From an uncultured Clostridia bacterium (GTDB lineage Bacteria > Bacillota_A > Clostridia > Oscillospirales > Oscillospiraceae): a DNA stretch of 9,117 nt. The DNA lies in NCBI GenBank assembly GCA_946405325.1, contig CAMJGU010000025.1:1-9117 (forward strand), given 5' to 3'. Positions 1 through 6,109 of this stretch are shown here, piece by piece; the stretch's first letter is position 1, and the number at the start of each line of letters is the position of its first letter. Below the pieces are notes generated by a model. It saw only the letters and a list, made by a program, of their open reading frames with translations. It had not been told where the DNA came from and did no database searches. The translations under genes were made by a program, and so were the position numbers.

Positions 1-816
1 GGAAAGGATCAGTTCTACGCTTTCACCTTCACGAGCGAGGAGCGCACGGTGGAGGCGGACGACCCCGAAACGCCCGACGTTGTGGAGACAAAAACCGAGA
101 AATGGTATGTCTACACGATCTCCTACAACGGCGAACAATACTTTGCCGACGCCGTTTTCCACCTGACCGACGAACAGAAGGCGCTCGCGGACGACTACGC
201 GCAGAACCTCAGCCTGTTTCTCGGCGACGGCGTGTTTCAAGGCATCTTCTCGGATGAAGCGACGGCAGGCATCCCGAGCCTTGGCGACGTGCGCTTTACG
301 GACGGCGTTACCGAGGTGGTCTATTACAATCAGATGGACGAACGCTACGCGAACAAGCCCTACGGCACCGATGACGTCGGACACTACGGCTGCGGCCCCG
401 CGTCTATGGCGATCGTGGTCTCGTCGCTCACGGACGACATAGTAGACCCCGCGCAGATGGCGAAGTGGGCGTATGAGCACGGCTACTGGTGCAGCAAAAG
501 CGGCTCGTACCGCTCGCTGATCCCCGGCGCGGCGAAGGCGTGGGGGCTGAACGTCAAGGGCTGCGGCAAGGGCGAAGCACAGCGCATCGTGGACGCGCTC
601 GGCGAGGGCAAGCTGGTCGTGGCCATCATGAGTAAGGGCCATTTCACGGAGCACGGGCATTTCATCGTGCTGCGCGGTGTGAAGGACGGCAAGATCATGG
701 TCGCGGACCCCGCCAGCCGCTCCCGCAGCGGTCAACTTTGGGACTTGAGCCTGATCGTCAAGGAGGCGAGCAGCAATACCTCGGACGGCGGCCCGTTCTG
801 GATCATCGGGCCGTGA
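1..816 (+). CDS. C39-like cysteine peptidase, C-terminal part (5' end outside window)
   Basis: The frame is open from base 1, so this is the last 271 codons of a longer protein; the GTG at 49 is only the first start-like codon in view and probably not the real start. The first ~100 residues contain a stretch (YTISYNGEQYFADAVF) resembling the stalk region of cell-wall hydrolases of Tn1549/CTn-type conjugative elements. The last ~160 residues form a papain-like C39-type domain: Gln in YNQMD (oxyanion hole), Cys in GCGPAS (nucleophile), His in HGHFIVLRG and Asp in VADPAS, so the Q-C-H-D catalytic set is complete. Expected location is the cell surface, opening the peptidoglycan or processing a peptide during conjugation; that role is inferred from the family and from the mobile-element genes downstream. 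The missing N-terminus could hold a signal sequence, a membrane anchor or a second hydrolase domain. A strong terminator follows 40 nt after the stop. Confidence 0.8.
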   Translation, partial: GKDQFYAFTFTSEERTVEADDPETPDVVETKTEKWYVYTISYNGEQYFADAVFHLTDEQKALADDYAQNLSLFLGDGVFQGIFSDEATAGIPSLGDVRFTDGVTEVVYYNQMDERYANKPYGTDDVGHYGCGPASMAIVVSSLTDDIVDPAQMAKWAYEHGYWCSKSGSYRSLIPGAAKAWGLNVKGCGKGEAQRIVDALGEGKLVVAIMSKGHFTEHGHFIVLRGVKDGKIMVADPASRSRSGQLWDLSLIVKEASSNTSDGGPFWIIGP

Positions 817-856
817 ATGAAGCCAAACATCCATGCGCCTGCGGTGCGCTGCAACA

Positions 857-897
857 GCGGAAGATCGTTCGATGCGGTCTTCCGCTTCTTTTTTTGT
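857..897 (+). terminator. Intrinsic terminator after the C39 peptidase gene
   Basis: Arms at 857-867 (GCGGAAGATCG) and 875-885 (CGGTCTTCCGC) pair over 11 bp with one G-T wobble around a 7-nt loop, followed directly by a T-rich run (886-895). It closes the transcription unit entering from the left, so the genes from 968 onward probably have their own promoter or depend on read-through. Confidence 0.9.
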
Positions 898-967
898 TTA
901 CAAAAAGTTCAAAGAAATCCTGCGCAAAAACGCTCTGTGTGGAGCCTATTAGAATGGAGGTTATAAG

Positions 968-1297
968 ATGGAAACGAACACACAACTGCTCAGCAACTTT
1001 TTGTTTTCCTGCGGCGGGAACTGGCACAACACGCTTTATATCCGCGATGACGCGGCCGGAAACGGTTATCTGATGACTGCCGACAGGGACGGTATGCCGC
1101 TTCTTATGGAGGTTGGCGCGTTCAACCGGCTTACGGGCAACAGTATCGACCCGGCGGAGTGCTGCGGAGAAATGGCACTTGGCGTTTTCGAGACGGTCTA
1201 TGCCAAATACCTACTTTGGCGCTGCCCTTCCGCACAGGAACACTCGCTGCGCTCGATCTGCGTGCAAGCACACGAAAGAGGAGGTGGTACACAATGA
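968..1297 (+). CDS. Small hypothetical mobile-element protein (109 aa)
   Basis: I do not recognise a family. The ATG at 968 has an excellent ribosome binding site (GGAGG at 956-960, 7-nt spacing), and the stop overlaps the next start as ATGA (1294-1297), so the gene is probably real and translationally coupled to the zinc-finger gene. The protein is soluble-looking, without a signal peptide or membrane segment. It has five cysteines (16, 65, 66, 86, 98), including an adjacent pair, but no clear CxxC motif. The middle (residues 20-60) looks beta-rich and the end (66-100) helical. It is the first gene of a four-gene run after a terminator. Its position in an ICE-like cluster suggests an accessory or regulatory job, but no function can be read from the sequence. 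Confidence 0.7.
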   Translation: METNTQLLSNFLFSCGGNWHNTLYIRDDAAGNGYLMTADRDGMPLLMEVGAFNRLTGNSIDPAECCGEMALGVFETVYAKYLLWRCPSAQEHSLRSICVQAHERGGGTQ

Positions 1298-1692
1298 AAA
1301 GGCCCAACATCAAATGCCCGTACTGCGGCTCGCGCGCGTTCCTGCGCCCGGCGTCCGCGCTCGGCAAGACAAGCCCGTGCTACCAGGGCAAGGAGTTCTA
1401 CGTCTGCGCGCGGTATCCGCGCTGCGATTCCTATGTGGCGGCGCATGAGCGAAGCCGGCTCCCGATGGGGACACTGGCGAACGCCCCGCTGCGCCGGAAG
1501 CGCCACGACACGCATCTGGCCTTTGACCGGCTTTGGAAGGACGGGTACATGACCATAGACGAAGCCTACCGCTGGCTGCAGGTGCAGCTCGGCATCCCGA
1601 AGACAGAGGCGCACATCGCCATGTTCTCGGAGTACCGCTGCGAGCAGGTGATCCGGCTGTGCAGCGCCTTTACCGCGGCGCAGGCGGCGTAG
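1294..1692 (+). CDS. Zinc-finger-containing protein, DUF3268-like (132 aa)
   Basis: The start is ATG 1294, chosen because of the strong GAGGAGGTGG ribosome binding site (1279-1288) and the ATGA overlap with the preceding stop; longer in-frame starts upstream would run through that gene. Residues 8-44 form a zinc ribbon with paired ligands C8-x2-C11 and C38-x5-C44, followed by the family-like stretch VAAHERSRLPMGTLANAPLRR. The C-terminal part (about 70-125) is helical, with AFDRLW, AYRWLQ and HIAMFSEYRCEQVI blocks. This arrangement matches the 'zinc-finger-containing domain' proteins (DUF3268) often carried by phages and conjugative elements, whose zinc ribbon resembles those of topoisomerases. 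A nucleic-acid-binding role is likely; the biological function is not established. The next gene begins 36 nt downstream, consistent with one operon. Confidence 0.85.
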   Translation: MKRPNIKCPYCGSRAFLRPASALGKTSPCYQGKEFYVCARYPRCDSYVAAHERSRLPMGTLANAPLRRKRHDTHLAFDRLWKDGYMTIDEAYRWLQVQLGIPKTEAHIAMFSEYRCEQVIRLCSAFTAAQAA

Positions 1693-1728
1693 AAAAGGAA
1701 GAAGATTCATGGAATGGGGGTGAATGAA

Positions 1729-2337
1729 ATGAAGAAGGATTGGACGCTCAGTGAGGACAGGCATCAGCTCGTCGAGAAGTCCCTCCCGCTCGTGCGCTGG
1801 ACGATCAGCCGCTTTATCAGCTGCGGCAGTGACGCCGACGGGCTGGGCTTCGACGACCTGTATCAAGAGGGCTGCCTTGCCCTCTGCCGCGCGGCGGCGG
1901 CCTATCGGGACGATAAGGGCGAGTTCTCCACGCTCGCGGTGACGGCGATCCGCAACCATCTGCTCGAATACTGCTCGCGGATCGTCACGCAGGCGCGGAA
2001 TCTGCCTACGTTGTCGCTGGAGGCGATGAACGAGGACGGGCGGGAGATCGAGGCGGACAGCGCAAAGGCGCAGACGCCGGAGGACGACACGCTCTCGAGG
2101 CTCTGCATCGGGCAGTTCCTCGGCAGCAGGAAGCAGCGGTACACCGGCTCCGCGCGGCTCGGCGTCGAGGCGCTGGAGCTCAAGGTGCTGGGGGGCTGCG
2201 GCGTGACGGAGATCGCGCGGCTCTATGATTCCAAGCCGAACGAGGTCGGCGCGTGGATCTCCAAGGCCGCGAAGCGGATGCGCCAGGACGCGACGGAAAG
2301 TGAGCTGCACGCCTTTGGCTTGCAGGATATCGCATAA
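1729..2337 (+). CDS. Mobile-element sigma-70-like RNA polymerase sigma factor (202 aa)
   Basis: Residues about 12-87 fit sigma region 2: GFDDLYQEGCLALCRAAAAY, then FSTLAVTAIRNHLLEY, the segment that contacts core polymerase and the -10 element. Residues about 145-186 fit a region-4-like helix-turn-helix (EIARLYDSKPNEVGAWISKAAKRMR). A linker with acidic residues (100-122) separates them and there is no region 1.1 or 3, so it is a short alternative sigma factor. I prefer ATG 1729, 8 nt after GGGGG (1716-1720); ATG 1714 and GTG 1720 are in-frame alternatives adding up to five residues. The region 4 helix is less typical than region 2, so an activator-like variant is possible. Sitting in an ICE-like operon after a zinc-finger gene, it may direct transcription of element genes, but the target promoters are not visible here. 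Confidence 0.85.
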   Translation: MKKDWTLSEDRHQLVEKSLPLVRWTISRFISCGSDADGLGFDDLYQEGCLALCRAAAAYRDDKGEFSTLAVTAIRNHLLEYCSRIVTQARNLPTLSLEAMNEDGREIEADSAKAQTPEDDTLSRLCIGQFLGSRKQRYTGSARLGVEALELKVLGGCGVTEIARLYDSKPNEVGAWISKAAKRMRQDATESELHAFGLQDIA

Positions 2338-2355
2338 CAAAAGGGGGATTTGGAT

Positions 2356-3045
2356 ATGAAAGCAACGATCTATACGGCGGTCGGGCATCTGCTCCGCAAG
2401 CGGGGCGAGGACGGCGCGAGCTATCCCGTTGTCCTGCTGGGTCGCAAGGAGTACGGCGTGGACGTGCAGGAGCTGGTCGTGTGGGCCGCGCTCAGCTGGC
2501 AGTTCCTCACGATGGAGGAGATCCGCGAGAAGTACGCCGTATACATGGACAAGCTGCCGAGCGAGCGCCGGACGCTGGAGGACTGCGTGGCAAGGCTCAA
2601 GACCCGCGGCCTCATTGCCTGCGGCGAGGGTGATACGGGCGCGGAGGCGCTGTACGACCTGCTCTCCGCGCTGTACGTCGTGCCGGTGTCCGAGAAGCTG
2701 ACGCTCCGGCTGCTTGCGTTCTGGCGGCTCGTTGTGGGGCATGGCGTTTCCGTGGAGCGCGCCGCGACGCTGTTCCGGCGTGACAGACGCAGCGAGCGCG
2801 AGGCGCAGGTCATGGCGCTTGTGCGTCAGGCGGTGCTGTCCACCGCGGAGCTGATCCAATGCGCGGAGGTCGGGGCGACGGACATTTCGACGGACGTGAA
2901 GCTGCTCGATGCGCTCTACGTCGATCCAGACGTCACCTGCGACAACCTCCCGGACCTCATGCGCGGCGTGAAGAGCCGTGATAGCGTCATGCTCGCAGTC
3001 GCCAATCTGTATCTGCGCAAGCAGATCATTTTGGAGCGGGTGTGA
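2356..3045 (+). CDS. Hypothetical ICE-associated protein with a possible winged-helix segment (229 aa)
   Basis: I do not recognise a named family. ATG 2356 is chosen over TTG 2350 because AGGGGG (2342-2347) lies 8 nt upstream. The gene starts 18 nt after the sigma-factor stop and ends just before a terminator, so it is the last gene of the unit. No signal peptide or membrane span is seen. Residues about 38-105 read like a small helical DNA-binding unit: a helix (ELVVWAALSWQFLTMEEIREKY), then TLEDCVARLKTRGLIAC, which resembles the recognition helix and wing of a winged helix, then a further helix. Residues 107-170 form long helices and the C-terminus (180-225) is helical with LLDALYVD and VMLAVANLYLRKQIIL. 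Co-location with a sigma factor suggests a regulatory partner (anti-sigma factor or co-regulator); this is inference only. Confidence 0.7.
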   Translation: MKATIYTAVGHLLRKRGEDGASYPVVLLGRKEYGVDVQELVVWAALSWQFLTMEEIREKYAVYMDKLPSERRTLEDCVARLKTRGLIACGEGDTGAEALYDLLSALYVVPVSEKLTLRLLAFWRLVVGHGVSVERAATLFRRDRRSEREAQVMALVRQAVLSTAELIQCAEVGATDISTDVKLLDALYVDPDVTCDNLPDLMRGVKSRDSVMLAVANLYLRKQIILERV

Positions 3046-3070
3046 CGCGGGACGAGAAGTTTTGAGAAAA

Positions 3071-3111
3071 ACGCCCCCCGCTTCAATGATGAACCACGAA
3101 GCGGGGGGCGT
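3071..3111. terminator. Bidirectional terminator between the two opposing gene blocks
   Basis: A perfect 14-bp stem (3071-3084, ACGCCCCCCGCTTC, with 3098-3111) encloses a 13-nt loop. On the - strand it is followed at once by a T run (opposite GAGAAAAA, 3064-3070), giving a classic terminator for the blaR1-like gene. On the + strand the T-rich tract is offset (3128-3137), so termination there should be weaker, but it lies 25 nt after the last + strand gene. Convergent genes sharing one stem is a common arrangement. Confidence 0.9.
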
Positions 3112-3157
3112 ATTATAGCTCTCCGAGTTTTATTTTTGCCAATACTTATTTTACACT

Positions 3158-3186
3158 AAGGAGTGAGACCTCGCGTCCCACTCCTT
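3158..3186. repeat. Imperfect inverted repeat downstream of the blaR1-like gene
   Basis: AAGGAGTG (3158-3165) pairs with CACTCCTT (3179-3186). After one mismatch, three further pairs extend the stem. It lies 30 nt past the blaR1-like stop on the - strand and lacks an adjoining T run. It may be an RNA-stabilising hairpin ahead of the main terminator, or an insertion scar between the ICE-like block and the blaI/blaR block. Confidence 0.55.
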
Positions 3187-3215
3187 GCTTAAAAGATTGT
3201 CTGTGATTCGCCAGA

Positions 3216-5486
3216 TTATCCAGCGTTTACAAAAACGGTGTTTTCGCCCGCGCCGTCTATGTCATCCCGCCACATTAACTCATACGCGCTGTTGAGGTAG
3301 AACTCGCCGGTGCCGTCCTCATACTTCACTTCCTCGGTGAACTTCCCGTCGCTATCATAAGTGCGGATCAGGTGCCTACCGTTTTCGTAGCTCAGCACGC
3401 CGCCCGCGCCGGTGGGCCGCGCCGTCATTTCCCAGATATACTGTTCCGCCGCACTGTTTGACCACTCAACGAGCACGTCATACATGCCCTTCGCGCCCTG
3501 GGTGATCGTGACAACGCCGCGTCCGGCGATCTTTTCCGCCCAGCGGCCGATCAGGTCATCCGGCGTATAGCCTAACTCGCGCATCATGTCTGCTTCGGCC
3601 AGCGCGTCATACCACTCCTGCATGATCTCGCTTGCCTTGGTGGTGCCGTCCGCAAAGTTGATTCGGAAAAGCTGTTCATTGCCGCTCCACACCTGACGGT
3701 AGATATTTTCGCTGCCTTCCGCAAGGAAGAAATCGAAGCGCATGTCGTCGTTGGGGAAATTCAGGAAAATATACTCACCATCCGGCACAGCTGTGGTTTC
3801 ATTATCCAGCGCCTCAACCTGTGCGTTGCGAATCAGCCGCATCACATAAGGCTCGGCATACACACCGTTTGCCGTCACGGGACGCCATGTGGAAGGGCTG
3901 AGCGCATACGCTGTGCTGTCCACAAACGCGGCGCGGGCTAGATAAATGTCCAAATCGGCGTTGCCGAAGGTCTCGGCAATCAGCCCGTCATTTTCCGCGA
4001 CAAAGGTATCACGCACGCTGCTCCACGCCCACTCGTTGAGCGTCGTCCACAGCTCGATGCTTTCGTCGTCGTCATAGTTCTCGCGTACCATGCGGACATC
4101 CGTGGGGTGGTAGTACACATAGTAGGTGCCGTCAGGATCCCTCGCAAAAACATCCACGCCGGACATATCGTTGCACAGCATATCATAGAGCTGGATCTCA
4201 CTGATCACGCCGATGCTGAACAGCCAACCCGCGCCTTCGCCGCTGCCGCCCTGCGCCTGATCCGCCTCGATGGATGCAATTTCCGAAACAGTGAACAGGA
4301 TGCCGTTTTCATCATTCTCCGGCGTCTCCGTCTGTAGCAGCTCATTGTACTCCAGCGGGATCAGCAGCTTCCTGTCGGCATTCATGTAGATGCTCGACGC
4401 CTCGCCGTCCGGCCGAAGCGCATTATTGTTGATATCCAGACTCTCTCCGGAAATAGCGAAGCCCTCGCTACTCTTTTCTCCTGTCGCGGCGCAGGCTGCC
4501 AGAGACAGTACCATCACCGCGGCCAGCACAACGCTCAATACGGATTTCTTTTTGTATTTCATAATTTCCACGATCCTTTCACTCGTCGTATTTGTTCCAA
4601 AGCCCGCATACAAGACGGGCATTTCGCACTTTCGTTCTTCAGCCGAAAGCAGCGCACTTGCATAACGGCTGCACGATTTTTCACCATATCGCTCCAGCAC
4701 GGCCTCATCGCAGCTCAGCTCGATATCACGGTTTGCCAGCACATACATCACCCATACCAGCGGATTCATCCAGTGGACGGTTAGCGCGGCGGCCAACAGC
4801 ATTTTAAGCGCCGGGTCAAACCGCAGCATATGTACATATTCGTGCTCCAAGGCAAATACCGCTTCCTCGCTGTTCCACCATGAGGGCGCGCCCGGAGCCA
4901 AAATGACGGGGCGCAGCACACCGTATGTCATGGGTGATTCCTCTCCGCCGAAAGATTTTACTGTGTAACATCTGCGCAGCGGATGCGCCGAGATCCATTT
5001 TCTGACTTCTTCATGCTCCACCGGCAGCGCCTTGCGGAAGCTCCGATAGCCGCGGCGGTAGGTCATGGCGAAAAATATGCCCATAAGCGCGGTGCCAGTC
5101 GCCCATACCGCAGTCAGCACAGTCTCCCTGCTCAACGCAGAAACCGCGTGCGCTTCCGCTCGTTCCGCTTTCTGCGGCATGCTTACCGTATCCGATTTCG
5201 TGCTGTCAGACTGCTCCGGCTTTACGGCAGCTATTTGGTTCTCACGTTCCGGCGCCGCCGGGACGTTCCTTGTCTCGTTGATTGCCGGAGTCTGATAATT
5301 CGCGCGTTCCGGCGATGCGATCTCAATGCCGAACAAAGGTGAAAATGGCACCAGCAGACGAACAAGCACGACCATCCACATGATGACGAACGCGCGTTTC
5401 GGCAGCGCGCGCAGCGCAAGCGTCCTGAAAAGTATAACAAAACCAATCAGGATCGCGCCGGATAAACTCATTTGCAACAGATTCAT
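3216..5486 (-). CDS. BlaR1-type M56 membrane metallopeptidase with a non-penicillin sensor and internal lipobox (756 aa)
   Basis: This is probably the signal transducer that inactivates the adjacent BlaI-type repressor by zinc-dependent proteolysis. ATG 5486 (MNLLQMSLSG) is chosen because it begins the first membrane helix and lies 16 nt after the blaI stop; the open frame runs further upstream only through blaI. Membrane helices lie at about 8-25, 33-52, 123-141, 226-250 and 314-331. The M56 core has HEYVH at 215-219 (HExxH), with E256 in ELSCDE as the likely third zinc ligand. The loop at 56-120 is long, charged and Pro/Glu-rich. After the peptidase core, residues 310-332 look like a complete lipoprotein signal: MKYKKK, a hydrophobic stretch, then lipobox L-A-A-C332. 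The remaining ~420 residues should be outside the membrane and contain no penicillin-binding SxxK/SxN/KTG set. They seem to form an acidic domain (about 390-635) and a beta-rich one (about 640-740, starting DDLIGRWAEKI). The stimulus is unknown. Confidence 0.88.
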   Translation of the reverse strand: MNLLQMSLSGAILIGFVILFRTLALRALPKRAFVIMWMVVLVRLLVPFSPLFGIEIASPERANYQTPAINETRNVPAAPERENQIAAVKPEQSDSTKSDTVSMPQKAERAEAHAVSALSRETVLTAVWATGTALMGIFFAMTYRRGYRSFRKALPVEHEEVRKWISAHPLRRCYTVKSFGGEESPMTYGVLRPVILAPGAPSWWNSEEAVFALEHEYVHMLRFDPALKMLLAAALTVHWMNPLVWVMYVLANRDIELSCDEAVLERYGEKSCSRYASALLSAEERKCEMPVLYAGFGTNTTSERIVEIMKYKKKSVLSVVLAAVMVLSLAACAATGEKSSEGFAISGESLDINNNALRPDGEASSIYMNADRKLLIPLEYNELLQTETPENDENGILFTVSEIASIEADQAQGGSGEGAGWLFSIGVISEIQLYDMLCNDMSGVDVFARDPDGTYYVYYHPTDVRMVRENYDDDESIELWTTLNEWAWSSVRDTFVAENDGLIAETFGNADLDIYLARAAFVDSTAYALSPSTWRPVTANGVYAEPYVMRLIRNAQVEALDNETTAVPDGEYIFLNFPNDDMRFDFFLAEGSENIYRQVWSGNEQLFRINFADGTTKASEIMQEWYDALAEADMMRELGYTPDDLIGRWAEKIAGRGVVTITQGAKGMYDVLVEWSNSAAEQYIWEMTARPTGAGGVLSYENGRHLIRTYDSDGKFTEEVKYEDGTGEFYLNSAYELMWRDDIDGAGENTVFVNAG

Positions 5487-5502
5487 TTGCCTGATTTCGC
5501 CT

Positions 5503-5865
5503 CTATTCGTCCAGCGGCCCGACAATGGAGCGCAGCTTTTCCAACTCATCGGAGGACAGTTTCTTTCTGCCAAGCAGCGCAGCGAACAGCTTATCCGCAG
5601 ACCCGTCAAAGATCTTGTCGATCAGTCGATCCGTTTCCTCCCGCTGCACGTCCTCTTTGGCAACCAACGCGCGACAAACGAAACCCGGTTCGGAGCGCTC
5701 CACTGCTCCCTTTTCGACGCAGCGCTTGATCAGCGTATAAGTCGTGTTCATATTCCAACCGGTCTGTTCCTTCATGACTTCGACAACGCGGGCCGCCCGC
5801 ACAGGCTGCTCCCGCCAGATCACATTCATCACCTTCAACTCGGCGTCCTGTAGCTTTTTCTCCAT
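5503..5865 (-). CDS. BlaI/MecI/CopY-family transcriptional repressor (120 aa)
   Basis: This is the winged-helix repressor partner of the downstream M56 peptidase. Residues 6-70 give the family pattern: LQDAELKVMNVIW, then VVEVMKEQTGWNMNTTYTLI (recognition helix), then the wing KGAVERSEPGFVCRALV. The C-terminal half (72-115) is the helical dimerisation arm. Length matches the family (about 120-130 aa). ATG 5865 has AAAGGAG 5 nt upstream (5871-5877). By family knowledge it should bind dyads as a dimer, autorepress blaI-blaR, and be cut when the M56 protein is activated. Its start region is about 90% identical in DNA to the broken copy at 8505-8636, showing a local duplication. The target genes probably include its own operon and, by inference, the M13 peptidase gene. 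Confidence 0.93.
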   Translation of the reverse strand: MEKKLQDAELKVMNVIWREQPVRAARVVEVMKEQTGWNMNTTYTLIKRCVEKGAVERSEPGFVCRALVAKEDVQREETDRLIDKIFDGSADKLFAALLGRKKLSSDELEKLRSIVGPLDE

Positions 5866-5906
5866 ACCTGCTCCTTTCTGTTTGGGTGTTTCTTATATTC
5901 ACAATC

Positions 5907-5944
5907 CTATTAGTTGTACTACTCTTGTCTTATCACTTTGTCAA
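5907..5944 (-). promoter_or_regulatory. Promoter and candidate operator of the blaI-blaR operon
   Basis: On the - strand a perfect -35 (TTGACA, 5939-5944) is followed after 17 bp by TAGTAC (5916-5921), a poor -10. The -10 overlaps the dyad TAGT-ACA-ACTA (5911-5921), and CTAATAG (5907-5913) adds a further half-site-like palindrome. Overlap of a dyad with the -10 just before a BlaI gene is what autorepression would need. The same layout recurs at 8669-8718. Confidence 0.7.
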
Positions 5945-6109
5945 GACTGAGGGAATTATTGGTCGATTAGCACAGAATCGTTGCGTACAGTGATTCATAT
6001 TAACATTTATCTACACAATGTCGGATATTCATTCCTTCCTGCTGTCCCGCTTGCTCCAAACGGGCGTTGATCCCTGATTACAAATCACATAGCGGGCATA
6101 CGCGCATGC
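5945..6109. other. Intergenic region between the M13 gene and the blaI promoter
   Basis: This A+T-richer spacer shows no coding potential. It holds two short palindromes: GCAT-ACGCGC-ATGC (6096-6109), abutting the M13 stop codon, and TGATTACAAATCA (6074-6086). Neither has a following T run on the - strand, so no convincing terminator for the M13 gene is visible and read-through into the blaI promoter region is possible. Confidence 0.5.

Noticed and set aside
897..967. Possible promoter for the 968 gene (TTTACA at 897-902, TAGAAT at 950-955).
   Set aside because: The two hexamers are 47 bp apart and no partner at a 16-18 bp spacing was found for either, so it is not reported as a feature.
1198..2859. 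Long open frame of 553 codons on the - strand opposite the zinc-finger, sigma and unknown genes.
   Set aside because: It is antisense to three genes with good ribosome binding sites and family motifs, its translation is Arg/Leu/Pro-rich without domains, and it spans several real gene boundaries; G+C-rich codon bias explains it.
3216..5486. Calling the M56 protein a beta-lactam sensor with resistance function.
   Set aside because: No penicillin-binding SxxK, SxN or KTG motif set is seen in the C-terminal region, and no beta-lactamase gene is in the window.
6074..6109. Palindromes after the M13 stop codon as a terminator.
   Set aside because: The stems are short (4-5 bp), one with a mismatch, and no T run follows on the - strand.
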